Shown piece by piece: positions 35,760 to 43,823 of a DNA stretch of 64,000 nt (its first letter is position 1; every line of letters begins with the position of its first letter). The notes under the pieces were generated by a model. The model made no database searches. It saw only the letters and a program-made list of their open reading frames with translations, and was not told the DNA's origin. The position numbers and the translations under genes were made by a program. The stretch spans positions 1,054,001-1,118,000 of the forward strand of contig NZ_CP017674.1 of the NCBI RefSeq assembly GCF_001792815.1, written 5' to 3'. The stretch comes from Microbacterium sp. BH-3-3-3 (GTDB taxonomy: Bacteria; Actinomycetota; Actinomycetes; Actinomycetales; Microbacteriaceae).

Positions 35760-36592
35760 CCGCCCGCCCGCTGCGCCCGCCCGCCTGGGTGACGACGACG
35801 TTGTGCACCCTCGCCGCCGCGGCCCTGCTGCTGATCGGATGGCAGGTCGCCATCGGCCTCTCGCACCTGTCGCCCTACCTCGCGAAGACGCCCGTCGACG
35901 TCTGGCGCTACCTGTTCGTCGACGGCACCGGAGACACCGCCGCCGAGCGGCGCGACGCCCTCGTGCCCATGATCGGGGTGACCCTGCTGCACAGCACCGT
36001 CGGTCTGCTGCTCGGGGTCAGCGCGGGGTTCGTGGGAGCGGTGCTGCTCACCGTGTCGCGGGCGCTCCGATCGATCTTCCTGCCGCTGGCACTGCTGCTG
36101 CAGACAGTCCCCCTCATCGCCATGGCGCCCGTCATCTACGCGGTGTTCGGATCCGGCATCCTGACCGCCGCCGTGGTCGCCGCGGTCGTGACCTTCTTCC
36201 CCCTGCTGATGAACATCGGCGCGGGACTCACCTCCTCGACCCCCGAGACGATCGACCTCGTGCGTGCGTACGGCGGAGGACGGTGGACGCTCCTGCGCTT
36301 CGTGCAGCTGCCGGCGTCACTCCCCTCGCTCTTCGCCGGTCTCAAGCTCGCCGCCCCGGCCACCGTGTCGGCGGCGACGCTGTACGAGTTCCTCTTCTCG
36401 TTCGAGGGGCTGGGCGCAAACCTGCTCACCAGCAAGTCGTACTCCGACTACGGCCTGCTGTGGACGCTGGTGGTGATCACGGTGCTCCTCTCGCTCGCCG
36501 CCTACGGCCTCGTCGTCGCCGCCGAGACGCTCCTGCTGACCGGGCGCTTCCCTCCGCGCGAATCGACCTCCGCCCCGAAAGGACACGCATGA
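35756..36592 (+). CDS. ABC importer permease (ThiX/SsuC type), second
   Basis: Membrane subunit of 278 residues, six helices, EAA loop IDLVRAYGGGRWTLLRFVQL. It resembles the preceding permease in this loop, which points to an old duplication. Coupled by four-base overlaps to both neighbours. Confidence 0.88.
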   Translation: MTARPLRPPAWVTTTLCTLAAAALLLIGWQVAIGLSHLSPYLAKTPVDVWRYLFVDGTGDTAAERRDALVPMIGVTLLHSTVGLLLGVSAGFVGAVLLTVSRALRSIFLPLALLLQTVPLIAMAPVIYAVFGSGILTAAVVAAVVTFFPLLMNIGAGLTSSTPETIDLVRAYGGGRWTLLRFVQLPASLPSLFAGLKLAAPATVSAATLYEFLFSFEGLGANLLTSKSYSDYGLLWTLVVITVLLSLAAYGLVVAAETLLLTGRFPPRESTSAPKGHA

Positions 36593-37347
36593 CCGAGTCC
36601 GGTGTGCACATCCGCGATCTCTCGCGCCACTTCGCCGCACGCGGGGGTCCGGTCGTCGCCGTCGACGGCGTCGACCTCGACACCCCTCGCGGGTCGTTCC
36701 TGTCGCTGCTGGGCCCGTCGGGATGCGGGAAGTCGACGGTGCTGCGGATCCTCGCGGGCCTCGACACCCCCACCTCGGGCGAGGCGACCGTCAACGGCCT
36801 CAGCCCCTCGGCGCTCCGGCGCACCAACGCCTACGGCATCGCATTCCAGGACCACGCGCTCCTCCCCTGGCGCACGGTCGAGCGCAACATCGCGTTCCCG
36901 TTCGAGATCGCGGGGCGCCCTGTCGACAAGGAGTGGGTGCGCGAGCTTCTGCATCTCGTGCGCCTGGAGCAGTTCGCCAAAGCGCGACCGTGGCAGCTGT
37001 CGGGCGGAATGCGCCAACGCGTCGCGATCGCACGCGCCCTGGCGCTGCGCCCCAGCGTGCTCTTCCTCGACGAACCGTTCGGCGCGCTCGACGACGTCAC
37101 CCGCCAACGCCTCAACATCGAACTGCAGCGCCTGTGGAGCGAGCAGCAGGCGACGACGGTGATGGTGACCCACGGCGTGCAGGAGGCGGTGTTCCTCAGC
37201 GACAAGGTCGCCGTGATGAGCCCGCGCCCCGGTCGCATCAAAGAGGTCATCGACATCGACCTGCCGAGGCCCCGCACGCTCGAGATGACGAGCTCCCCCG
37301 AGTTCCACGCCCACGTCGACCGTGCCACCGAGCTCCTGTTCCACTGA
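36589..37347 (+). CDS. ABC importer ATPase (ThiZ/SsuB type)
   Basis: Energises the NMT1-type importer. The 252-residue protein has Walker A GPSGCGKST, Q-loop AFQDHALLPWRTVERN, signature LSGGMRQR, Walker B VLFLDEPFGALD and switch VTHGVQEA. This is the nitrate/sulfonate/taurine/thiamin-precursor ATPase class. The start overlaps the upstream stop by four bases, with GAAAGGA in front. Confidence 0.92.
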   Translation: MTESGVHIRDLSRHFAARGGPVVAVDGVDLDTPRGSFLSLLGPSGCGKSTVLRILAGLDTPTSGEATVNGLSPSALRRTNAYGIAFQDHALLPWRTVERNIAFPFEIAGRPVDKEWVRELLHLVRLEQFAKARPWQLSGGMRQRVAIARALALRPSVLFLDEPFGALDDVTRQRLNIELQRLWSEQQATTVMVTHGVQEAVFLSDKVAVMSPRPGRIKEVIDIDLPRPRTLEMTSSPEFHAHVDRATELLFH

Positions 37348-37368
37348 TCCCCCCGAAAGGCCACTCCC

Positions 37369-37971
37369 ATGACCGATCTCACCGCCGTCGCCACCACCCA
37401 CCTCGCCCCCGACCTGGAGGCCGCCGAAGAAGGCATCCGCATGTACATGCGCGCGATCGGTCTCGACACCGAGCACCCGACGCTCGTCGACACGCCCCGC
37501 CGGGTCGCGCACGCCGGCCTCGACCTGTTCTCGGGAATGGACGGCGATCCGCACCGCGCCCTCGGCGGCGGGGAACCCATCGAGGGTGTCTACCCGGGCG
37601 CCGTCGCCGTGCACGACATCCCCTACTCCTCGATGTGCGAGCACCACCTGCTGCCGTTCCAGGGGGTCGTGTCGGTGGTCTACCTGCCCGACCGGTCGCT
37701 GGCGGGCATCGGCGACTTCGACGCCATGCTGCGCGTCCTCGCCGCGCGCCCCCAGATGCAGGAGCGCCTGGCCGATCAGATCGCCCAGGTCGTCTCCGAC
37801 ACGCTCGACGCGAAGGGCGTGCTGGTGCGTCTGACCGCGCAGCACGCCTGCATGTGGGCACGCGGGGAGCGCACGGTCGGGGCGACGGCGTTCTCGCTGG
37901 CCGGCCGGGGCGTGTACGAAACCGATGCCGCCGCCCGCGCCGAAGCACGGACGCTGCTCGGACTGCGCTGA
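37369..37971 (+). CDS. Divergent GTP cyclohydrolase I paralogue, triphosphate site lost
   Basis: T-fold protein of 200 residues clearly homologous to FolE. Zinc and catalytic residues are kept: Cys90, His92 and His93 in CEHHLLPF, His159 and Cys161 in QHACMWARG. The purine-recognising Gln131-Glu132 in RPQMQERL is also kept. The GLSK..R segment of FolE, whose Ser, Lys and Arg hold the triphosphate, reads GIGDFDA at 113-119 here (Gly, Asp, Ala at those places). I infer a zinc hydrolase acting on a purine-like or related ring without triphosphate. Folate synthesis is unlikely. Located 21 bases after the importer ATPase and two bases before an amide hydrolase gene. Confidence 0.8.
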   Translation: MTDLTAVATTHLAPDLEAAEEGIRMYMRAIGLDTEHPTLVDTPRRVAHAGLDLFSGMDGDPHRALGGGEPIEGVYPGAVAVHDIPYSSMCEHHLLPFQGVVSVVYLPDRSLAGIGDFDAMLRVLAARPQMQERLADQIAQVVSDTLDAKGVLVRLTAQHACMWARGERTVGATAFSLAGRGVYETDAAARAEARTLLGLR

Positions 37972-37972
37972 C

Positions 37973-38767
37973 ATGACGAGTTCGACGGAGGTCTCCCGCA
38001 CGGCGGCACGCGACGGCGTGGCCCTCGTACCCGTCGGGGCGACCGAGCAGCACGGGCCGCACCTGCCGGTGACCACCGACACCACGATCGCGGCGGCCTT
38101 CGCCGCGGCGGCGTCCGCGCGCGTCTCGCGGGACGTCGCCACCTGGGTCCTGCCGGCGCTGGCCTACGGCTTCTCCCCCGAGCACGCGGGACGGCCCGGT
38201 ACCGTCGGCCTCAGCGCCTCGACACTGCTCGCCCTGACCGCCGACATCGGTCGGGGCGTCGCCGCCAGCGGCATCCGTCGTCTGCTGTTCGTCAACGGAC
38301 ACGGGGGCAATCCCGAACTGCTGCACGTCGCGTGCCGGCAGCTGCGCGAGCAGCAGGGGCTCGCGGCGTTCGCGGTGCACGTGCCCGGCCTGGCGCTGCC
38401 TCCGGAGCTGGCCGAGGGCGTGACCACGGGTGCCCTCGACGCCCACGCGGGGCACTACGAGACCAGTGTGATGCTCGCGCTCGATCCCGCCGCGGTGGAG
38501 ATGACCGCGGCCCGCGCCGGAGGTGTCGCTGAGGTGAAGGCCGTGGCAACCTCGCTCACCCGCCCCTTCGGGACGGTCAGCGTGCCGTGGCACGTCGACG
38601 ACCTCTCCCCCTCGGGTGTGATCGGGGATCCCACCACCGCAAGCGCCGCGTGGGGCGAGCGCGCCTTCGCCGCGCAGACGACGGCACTGGCCGAGATCGT
38701 GCGGGCCGTCGCTGAGCATCCCCTCCCGCCGGAGTGGATACACTCTCGGCGGGGGGATGCCGAATGA
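37973..38767 (+). CDS. Creatininase-family amide hydrolase (FAPy-deformylase-like)
   Basis: Metal-dependent cyclic-amide or formamide hydrolase of 264 residues. All metal positions of the family can be traced: Glu25 and His27 in VGATEQHGPHLP, Asp36 in TTD, His109 in NGHGGN and Glu162 in HAGHYETS. Relatives include creatininase, the MftE peptidase and the ArfB enzyme that removes formate from ring-opened FAPy nucleotides. In this operon a deformylase or lactamase step after the cyclohydrolase-like enzyme is a reasonable inference. The start follows the previous stop by one base and the end overlaps the LacI gene by four bases. Confidence 0.82.
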   Translation: MTSSTEVSRTAARDGVALVPVGATEQHGPHLPVTTDTTIAAAFAAAASARVSRDVATWVLPALAYGFSPEHAGRPGTVGLSASTLLALTADIGRGVAASGIRRLLFVNGHGGNPELLHVACRQLREQQGLAAFAVHVPGLALPPELAEGVTTGALDAHAGHYETSVMLALDPAAVEMTAARAGGVAEVKAVATSLTRPFGTVSVPWHVDDLSPSGVIGDPTTASAAWGERAFAAQTTALAEIVRAVAEHPLPPEWIHSRRGDAE

Positions 38768-39774
38768 CCGACGGTCCAGGCCGGACGCCGACCCTCCAAG
38801 AAGTGGCCACGGCGGCGAAGGTCAGCCTCGCGACCGCGAGCAACGCCCTCACCGGCAATCGCGGCGTGAGCCCGAAACTGCGCGATCGCGTGCTCGAAGC
38901 GGCACAGCGGGTCGGATACCCCCGGGCATCGACACGCCGCCGCACCGACCGCACGACCGTGGGCATCGTGCTGCCCGACGTGCGGCATCCGGCCTATGCC
39001 GAACTCGCCCACGCGTTCGAGCGCGAAGGGGCCCGACGCGACTGGGCGCTCGTGCTGGCGGGGTCGGACTACCAGCCCGACATCGAGCTCGACGCCCTCG
39101 AGAACCTCGTGCGCAGCACCGACGGCGTGCTGCTGTCGCCCTCGAGGCCGCCGCGCTCGGGAGTACACCGGTTGCAGGCGAGTCCCGTGCCGATCGTGGC
39201 GTGCGACGAACCGGCCGACTCCGCACTCATCGGCGGGTGGGTGCGCTCCGACAACTTCGGCGGAGGCCGGGCCGCCGCCCACCACCTCGTGGATGCTGGC
39301 GGCACGCGCTTCGCGATGCTCGGCGGCGAGGGCTATCTCCCCTCGACCAAGGAGCGCCGCGAAGGCTTCCTCGCCGGGCTGGCCGACCGCGGCTTCGCCG
39401 CCGACGACGTGCTGATCATCGGCGAAAGCTACGGCATGGACGGGGGGCAGAGCGCGATGGCCGAGCTGCTCGAGACCGACGCCGACGTCGATGCCGTCTT
39501 CGCCGTCAGCGACCTGCACGCCGTGGGCGCCTTCTTCCGCGCCCTGCAGGAGGGGCGATCGGTGCCCGACGATCTGCTGCTCTGCGGCTTCGACGGCGTG
39601 GGCTGGACCCAGCAGATCTCGCCCACCATCACGACGGTCCGCCAGGACTGGGGCAAGATCGCCGCGCGCGCGATGGACATCTTGGACACCCTCATGTCGG
39701 GTGGCGAGGGCGACCGCGCGGTGATCCCCGTCGAGCTCGTGCCGGGCGAGTCGACGCGCCGTCGCTCGCGCTGA
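38764..39774 (+). CDS. LacI-family transcriptional regulator
   Basis: DNA-binding regulator of 336 residues. The N-terminal helix-turn-helix and hinge read TLQEVATAAKVSLATASNAL followed by LEAAQRVGYPRAS, and the periplasmic-binding-like domain starts TVGIVLPDVRHPAYAEL. It is the last gene of the importer/cyclohydrolase operon and is translationally coupled to it, so it most likely senses the imported compound or a product and controls the operon itself. GGGGG lies a few bases before the ATG. Confidence 0.92.
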   Translation: MTDGPGRTPTLQEVATAAKVSLATASNALTGNRGVSPKLRDRVLEAAQRVGYPRASTRRRTDRTTVGIVLPDVRHPAYAELAHAFEREGARRDWALVLAGSDYQPDIELDALENLVRSTDGVLLSPSRPPRSGVHRLQASPVPIVACDEPADSALIGGWVRSDNFGGGRAAAHHLVDAGGTRFAMLGGEGYLPSTKERREGFLAGLADRGFAADDVLIIGESYGMDGGQSAMAELLETDADVDAVFAVSDLHAVGAFFRALQEGRSVPDDLLLCGFDGVGWTQQISPTITTVRQDWGKIAARAMDILDTLMSGGEGDRAVIPVELVPGESTRRRSR

Positions 39775-39837
39775 CCGCGGCGGGCGCACCGGACCGGTCG
39801 GGCGCGTCGGGCGGCCACAGTCCGTCGGCGACGGCCC

Positions 39838-39934
39838 GGGCCGGACTCCTGAGAAATCGACGCCCGCCCGCCGCACAACGCGCCCACGACTGGCCCGCCC
39901 GGCCGGCGCCGACAGAAACTCAGGAGTTCGGCCC
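39838..39934. repeat. Inverted-end intergenic element, copy C
   Basis: GGGCCGGACTCCTGAG at 39838-39853 matches the complement of 39919-39934 in 15 of 16 positions, enclosing 65 bases. Inside, one arm continues AAAT and the other TTTC, the mirror image of copy A. It lies just after the LacI gene. Confidence 0.65.
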
Positions 39935-39956
39935 GCGTCGGAGATGGGCAGGACGA

Positions 39957-40004
39957 CGGATGCCACGACCCCGGCCCTCACGGGGCGCCGGGTCGTGGCA
40001 TCCG
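39957..40004. terminator. Bidirectional terminator between LacI and aldehyde dehydrogenase genes
   Basis: Perfect 15-bp repeat CGGATGCCACGACCC/complement with an 18-base loop, lying between convergent genes. A further GGATGCC-based stem. Confidence 0.7.
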
Positions 40005-40023
40005 GGGTTCTCGGCTCGGCCGA

Positions 40024-41496
40024 TCAGGCGTAGGGGTTCGCCGTCAGCGTGTACTTCGTCTGCAGGTACTCGTGGATGCCCTCGTCGCCGCCCTCGCGGC
40101 CGAGGCCCGACTGCTTCCACCCGCCGAAGGGGGCGGCGGCGTTGGAGACGACGCCGACGTTGAGGCCCATCATCCCGGTCTCGAGGCGGTCGATCATGCG
40201 CTGGCCGCGCGCGAGCGACTCGGTGAAGACGTACGAGACGAGGCCGTACTCGGTGTCGTTGGCGATGCGCACCGCGTCGTCCTCGTCGTCGAAGGGGACG
40301 ATCGCGAGCACGGGGCCGAAGATCTCCTCGCGCAGGATGTCGCTGCCCGGCTGCACGTCGGTGACCACGGTGGGCTCGAAGAACGTGCCGGGGCCGTCGA
40401 TGGGCGACCCGCCCGTGGTGACCGTGGCGCCGCGCTCGACGGCATCGCCCACCAGGGTGCGCGCCTTGTCGACGGCGCGGTCGTCGATCAGGGGTCCGAT
40501 CTGCACTCCCTCGTCGGTGCCGCGGCCGATCGTGAGGCCCTGCACGCGCTCGGTCACGCGGCGCGAGAACTCCTCGACCACGCTGCGCTGCACGATGAAG
40601 CGGTTGGCGGCCGTGCACGCCTGACCGATGTTGCGGAACTTCGCGAGCATCGCCCCCTCGACCGCCTTGTCGAGGTCGGCGTCGTCGAAGACGACGAAGG
40701 GCGCGTTGCCGCCGAGCTCCATCGAGGTGCGGAGCACACCGGGAGCAGCCTGCTGCAGCAGCTTCACTCCGACGGGCGTGGAGCCGGTGAACGAGAGCTT
40801 GCGCAGGCGCGGGTCCGAGATGATGCGCTCCGAGACCGGGCCGGTGTTCGTCGTGGTGATCACGTTGACCACGCCCGCCGGCAGTCCGGCATCCTGCAGG
40901 ATCTGCGCGAAGAAGAGCGTCGTGAGCGGCGTGAGGGTCGCCGGCTTGATGACGACCGTGCAGCCGGCGGCGAGCGCGGGCGCGATCTTGCGGGTCGCCA
41001 TCGCGAGGGGGAAGTTCCAGGGGGTGATCAGGTAGCAGGGGCCCACGGGGTGCTGCGACACGATCATGCGGCCGGTGCCCTCGGGGTTGGCGCCGTAGCG
41101 GCCCTGCGTGTGCGCGGTGACCTCGCTGAACCAGCGCAGGAACTCCCCGCCGTAGGCAACCTCGCCGCGCGCCTCGGCGAGGGGCTTGCCCATCTCGAGC
41201 GTCATCAGCAGCGCGATGTCCTCCTTGCGCTCCTGCAGCAGGTCGAAGGCGCGGCGCAGGATCTCGGCCCGCTCGCGCGCGGGGGTCGCCGCCCAGGACG
41301 GGAAGGCGTCGGCCGCGGCATCCATCGCCGCGATCCCGTCGTCGACGGTGGCGTCGGCGATCTCGCGGATAACCTCGCCCGTGGCGGGGTCGTTCACGGC
41401 GACGGTCTCGCCGCCGGTGGCCGCGCGCCATTCGCCGCCGATCAGCAGACCGGTGGGTACGGATGCCAGCAGCTCGCTCTCGCGTGAATCGGTCAT
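40024..41496 (-). CDS. gabD: NAD(P)-dependent aldehyde dehydrogenase (succinate-semialdehyde type)
   Basis: Oxidises an aldehyde to the acid, 490 residues. The Glu motif MELGGNAPFVV, catalytic Cys in NIGQACTAANRF, cofactor-binding FTGSTPVG and the ending GREGGDEGIHEYLQTKY fit the succinate-semialdehyde dehydrogenase group. The ATG has an ideal AGGAGG upstream. It stands alone between the LacI operon and the aromatic hydroxylase. Substrate is uncertain: succinate semialdehyde is the first guess, but other aldehydes from the neighbouring amine pathways are possible. Confidence 0.85.
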   Translation of the reverse strand: MTDSRESELLASVPTGLLIGGEWRAATGGETVAVNDPATGEVIREIADATVDDGIAAMDAAADAFPSWAATPARERAEILRRAFDLLQERKEDIALLMTLEMGKPLAEARGEVAYGGEFLRWFSEVTAHTQGRYGANPEGTGRMIVSQHPVGPCYLITPWNFPLAMATRKIAPALAAGCTVVIKPATLTPLTTLFFAQILQDAGLPAGVVNVITTTNTGPVSERIISDPRLRKLSFTGSTPVGVKLLQQAAPGVLRTSMELGGNAPFVVFDDADLDKAVEGAMLAKFRNIGQACTAANRFIVQRSVVEEFSRRVTERVQGLTIGRGTDEGVQIGPLIDDRAVDKARTLVGDAVERGATVTTGGSPIDGPGTFFEPTVVTDVQPGSDILREEIFGPVLAIVPFDDEDDAVRIANDTEYGLVSYVFTESLARGQRMIDRLETGMMGLNVGVVSNAAAPFGGWKQSGLGREGGDEGIHEYLQTKYTLTANPYA

Positions 41497-41846
41497 GGGT
41501 CCTCCTGGATCGGGGCGGGGTTCCCCGCCATTCTGCTCAGCCCGCGGGTCGGGGCCGATATACGTCGTGTACAAACGGGGTGTTGCCATGGCCGCGGTGG
41601 AGGCTCGGTGCCGTCGGGCGGTGGGCCGCCGACCACCGCCGGGGAGGTGCGGCTCCGGTGCGTTCGGCGCCGGGAGCGGGCCGCGGCGCCGGCCCCGGCG
41701 TTTCGCGCCGGGAGCGGCGCGGGCACGGGCACCGGCTCCCGCGTTCGGCGCCGTGAGCGGCACGGGCCGCGACGCCGGCCGCCACGCATAAACGCCATTC
41801 GTGCGCAGAAACGCTCAGCCGACGCGTTTACGCGCAGGAACGGCGT
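41497..41846. other. Intergenic region with threefold repeat and long palindrome
   Basis: No gene is seen. It holds three copies of a 20-base unit like CGTTCGGCGCCGGGAGCGG (41661-41680, 41699-41718, 41742-41761) and a 69-bp near-palindrome that runs into the next gene's 3' end. A TATACG...TGTACA segment around 41560-41575 could belong to the aldehyde dehydrogenase promoter, but I cannot assign boxes reliably. Confidence 0.6.
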
Positions 41847-41853
41847 TTATGCG
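41785..41853. repeat. 69-bp near-palindrome at the 3' end of the hydroxylase gene
   Basis: Outer arms CGCATAAACGCC are perfect (41785-41796 and 41842-41853) and the similarity continues inward for about 34 bases per arm with a handful of mismatches. The right end overlaps the last codons of the FAD hydroxylase. It may act as its terminator or be a mobile palindromic repeat. Its base composition (TAAACG, GTTTA) stands out from the neighbourhood. Confidence 0.55.
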
Positions 41854-43706
41854 AGAGGGGGTGCAGACGCGGGGCCCGACGACAGGAGCGCCCGCTCGAG
41901 GAACCGCTCCAGGCTCTCGGGCGCCGACAGCGGCAGCACGTGCGCCACGTACTGGTCGGGGCGCACGAGCACCACGGCTCCCTCGGCCCCGATTCCCCGC
42001 TCGGCGAAGATGTCGGCGCTCGTCCACGCCGACGGCGCGGCGGCGAACACCTTCTCGAGGTCGGTCAGGCCCAGCGGCCCGGACTGCGGGCGGAACAGCG
42101 AGGGCACCTCGGTCACGTCCTCCCAGCGGCCGGGGTAGACGACCTTCACGTCGAACACCGCGTCGAGGTCGGCGCCGTCGGGGGTGAAGCGCTCCACGAT
42201 CGGGCGCGCGGCCTCGGCCCAGTCGCGCAGCGCCGAGCCGTCGGCATCCGCGAAGGCGTAGATGCGCCACCGCCCGTCGGCGCGCGCGTGGTGCCCGAGG
42301 TGCACGGCGTTGCCGTCGCACACCCGCACGACCTCGACGCTGTGGAAGCGCCTGCCGACGGGGAATCCGGATGCCAGCTGCTCGGCCGCCTCGGACGCGA
42401 CGATCCGCGAGGGGGCGTAGCGCGTGCCGAAACCGGAGGGGAACTCCGCCGTCGCCAGGTAGTAGGTCGCGAGCTCGTCGGGGTCGGTGATCTCGCCGGG
42501 CTTGCGCGCCATGAGCGAGGACCACTCGCGGTCGAAGTCGATGAGCTGCTGGGCGACGGGGTGCCGCTCGTCGTTGTACGTGCGCAGCAGTTCCGCGGGA
42601 GCGAGGCCGGTGAGCACGTGCCCGAGCTTCCAGCCGAGGTTGAAGCCGTCCTGCATCGAGACGTTCATCCCCTGTCCCGCCTTGGCGCTGTGCGTGTGAC
42701 AGGCGTCGCCGGTGAGGAAGACGCGGGGGCTCTCGGCATCGTCGACGAAGCGGTCGGTCACCCGGTGCCCCACCTCGTAGACGCTGCTCCACGCGACCTG
42801 TTTCACGTCGATCGTGTACGGGTGCAGGATGGCGTTCGCCCGCGCGATCACCTCGTCGATCGGCGTCTGGCGCACCCGGTGGTCGTCGTCGGCGGCGACC
42901 TCGCCGAGGTCGATGTACATGCGGCTGAGGTATCCGCCCTCGCGCGGGATGTGCAGGATGTTGCCCGCGGCGGCGTTGATCGCGCACTTGATGCGCCAGT
43001 CGGGGAAGTCGGTCTCGACCAGCACGTCCATGACGCCCCAGGCGTGCTTCGCCGCCGCGCCCACGTGCGGACGGCCGATGGCCTGGCGCACGCCGCTGCG
43101 GGCACCGTCGCACCCGGCGACGTACTTGGCGTGGATGGTGCGCTCCCCCGTGGCGTCTCGCACCGTGACCTCGACCGGGTACGCGCCCTCGCCGACCGTG
43201 AGGCCGACGAACTCCACGCCGTAGTCGGGCGCGATGCGCGCGGGGCCCTGGGCGGCGGCCTCGGCGAAGTAGTCGAGCACGCGCGCCTGGTTGACGATGA
43301 GGTGGGGGAACTCGCTGATCTTGAGCCCGTAGTCCTCGGTGCGGGTCGTGCGCACGATCCGGTCGGGGTCCTCGGGGTCGGGCGCCCAGAAGTTCATCCA
43401 GCCGATGTTGTACGCCTCGGCGGTGATGCGGTCGGCGAAGCCGAACGCCTGGAACGTCTCGACGCTGCGGGGTTGGATGCCGTCGGCCTGGCCGAGCGGC
43501 AGGCGCCCCTCGCGCTTCTCGATGAGGCGCGTCGTGACCTGGGGGAACTGCGACATCTGGGCCGCGAGCAGCATGCCGGCGGGACCCGAGCCGACGATGA
43601 GCACGTCGACCTCGTCGGGGAGCTCCGCCGGGCGGTCGAGGCCCGTGCCGGTGGCGTTCTGCACGCGCGGGTCGCCCGAGACGTAACCGTGGTGGTGGAA
43701 CTGCAT
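41847..43706 (-). CDS. mobA: FAD-dependent aromatic hydroxylase (3-hydroxybenzoate 4-/phenol 2-monooxygenase type)
   Basis: Flavoprotein monooxygenase of 619 residues. FAD-binding GSGPAGML lies at 39-46, then GCDGARSGVRQAIG and the second FAD motif GDACHTHSAKAGQGMN. The final 180 residues form the thioredoxin-like dimerisation domain of the phenol hydroxylase group. It opens a route for a hydroxylated aromatic, most likely 3-hydroxybenzoate to protocatechuate, with phenol-type substrates as alternatives. No ring-cleavage gene is in the window. Start has AGGAG upstream. Divergent from an IclR gene with a tandem operator between them. Confidence 0.85.
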   Translation of the reverse strand: MQFHHHGYVSGDPRVQNATGTGLDRPAELPDEVDVLIVGSGPAGMLLAAQMSQFPQVTTRLIEKREGRLPLGQADGIQPRSVETFQAFGFADRITAEAYNIGWMNFWAPDPEDPDRIVRTTRTEDYGLKISEFPHLIVNQARVLDYFAEAAAQGPARIAPDYGVEFVGLTVGEGAYPVEVTVRDATGERTIHAKYVAGCDGARSGVRQAIGRPHVGAAAKHAWGVMDVLVETDFPDWRIKCAINAAAGNILHIPREGGYLSRMYIDLGEVAADDDHRVRQTPIDEVIARANAILHPYTIDVKQVAWSSVYEVGHRVTDRFVDDAESPRVFLTGDACHTHSAKAGQGMNVSMQDGFNLGWKLGHVLTGLAPAELLRTYNDERHPVAQQLIDFDREWSSLMARKPGEITDPDELATYYLATAEFPSGFGTRYAPSRIVASEAAEQLASGFPVGRRFHSVEVVRVCDGNAVHLGHHARADGRWRIYAFADADGSALRDWAEAARPIVERFTPDGADLDAVFDVKVVYPGRWEDVTEVPSLFRPQSGPLGLTDLEKVFAAAPSAWTSADIFAERGIGAEGAVVLVRPDQYVAHVLPLSAPESLERFLERALLSSGPASAPPLA

Positions 43707-43771
43707 GAGACTCCTGACGTCGGTGTCGGGGGCACCGCGACCTCGCGATGCTTGCGGGCAGATCCATCTGT

Positions 43772-43806
43772 GTTCTATATTCGAACGCAGCGTTCTGCTA
43801 TCGAAC
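43772..43806. promoter_or_regulatory. Tandem palindromic operator for the IclR regulator
   Basis: Two 15-base palindromes of the form GTTCT-N5-TCGAAC-like, GTTCTATATTCGAAC at 43772-43786 and GTTCTGCTATCGAAC at 43792-43806, lie exactly 20 bases apart, i.e. on the same helix face. They sit between divergent mobA-like and iclR-like genes, where an IclR protein would control both. Confidence 0.65.
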
Positions 43807-43823
43807 GAGAGGTTAGCCGCTCC

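Noticed and set aside
37369..37971. folE for folate synthesis
   Set aside because: Triphosphate-binding residues are replaced and no other folate gene is nearby; kept as a paralogue of unknown reaction.
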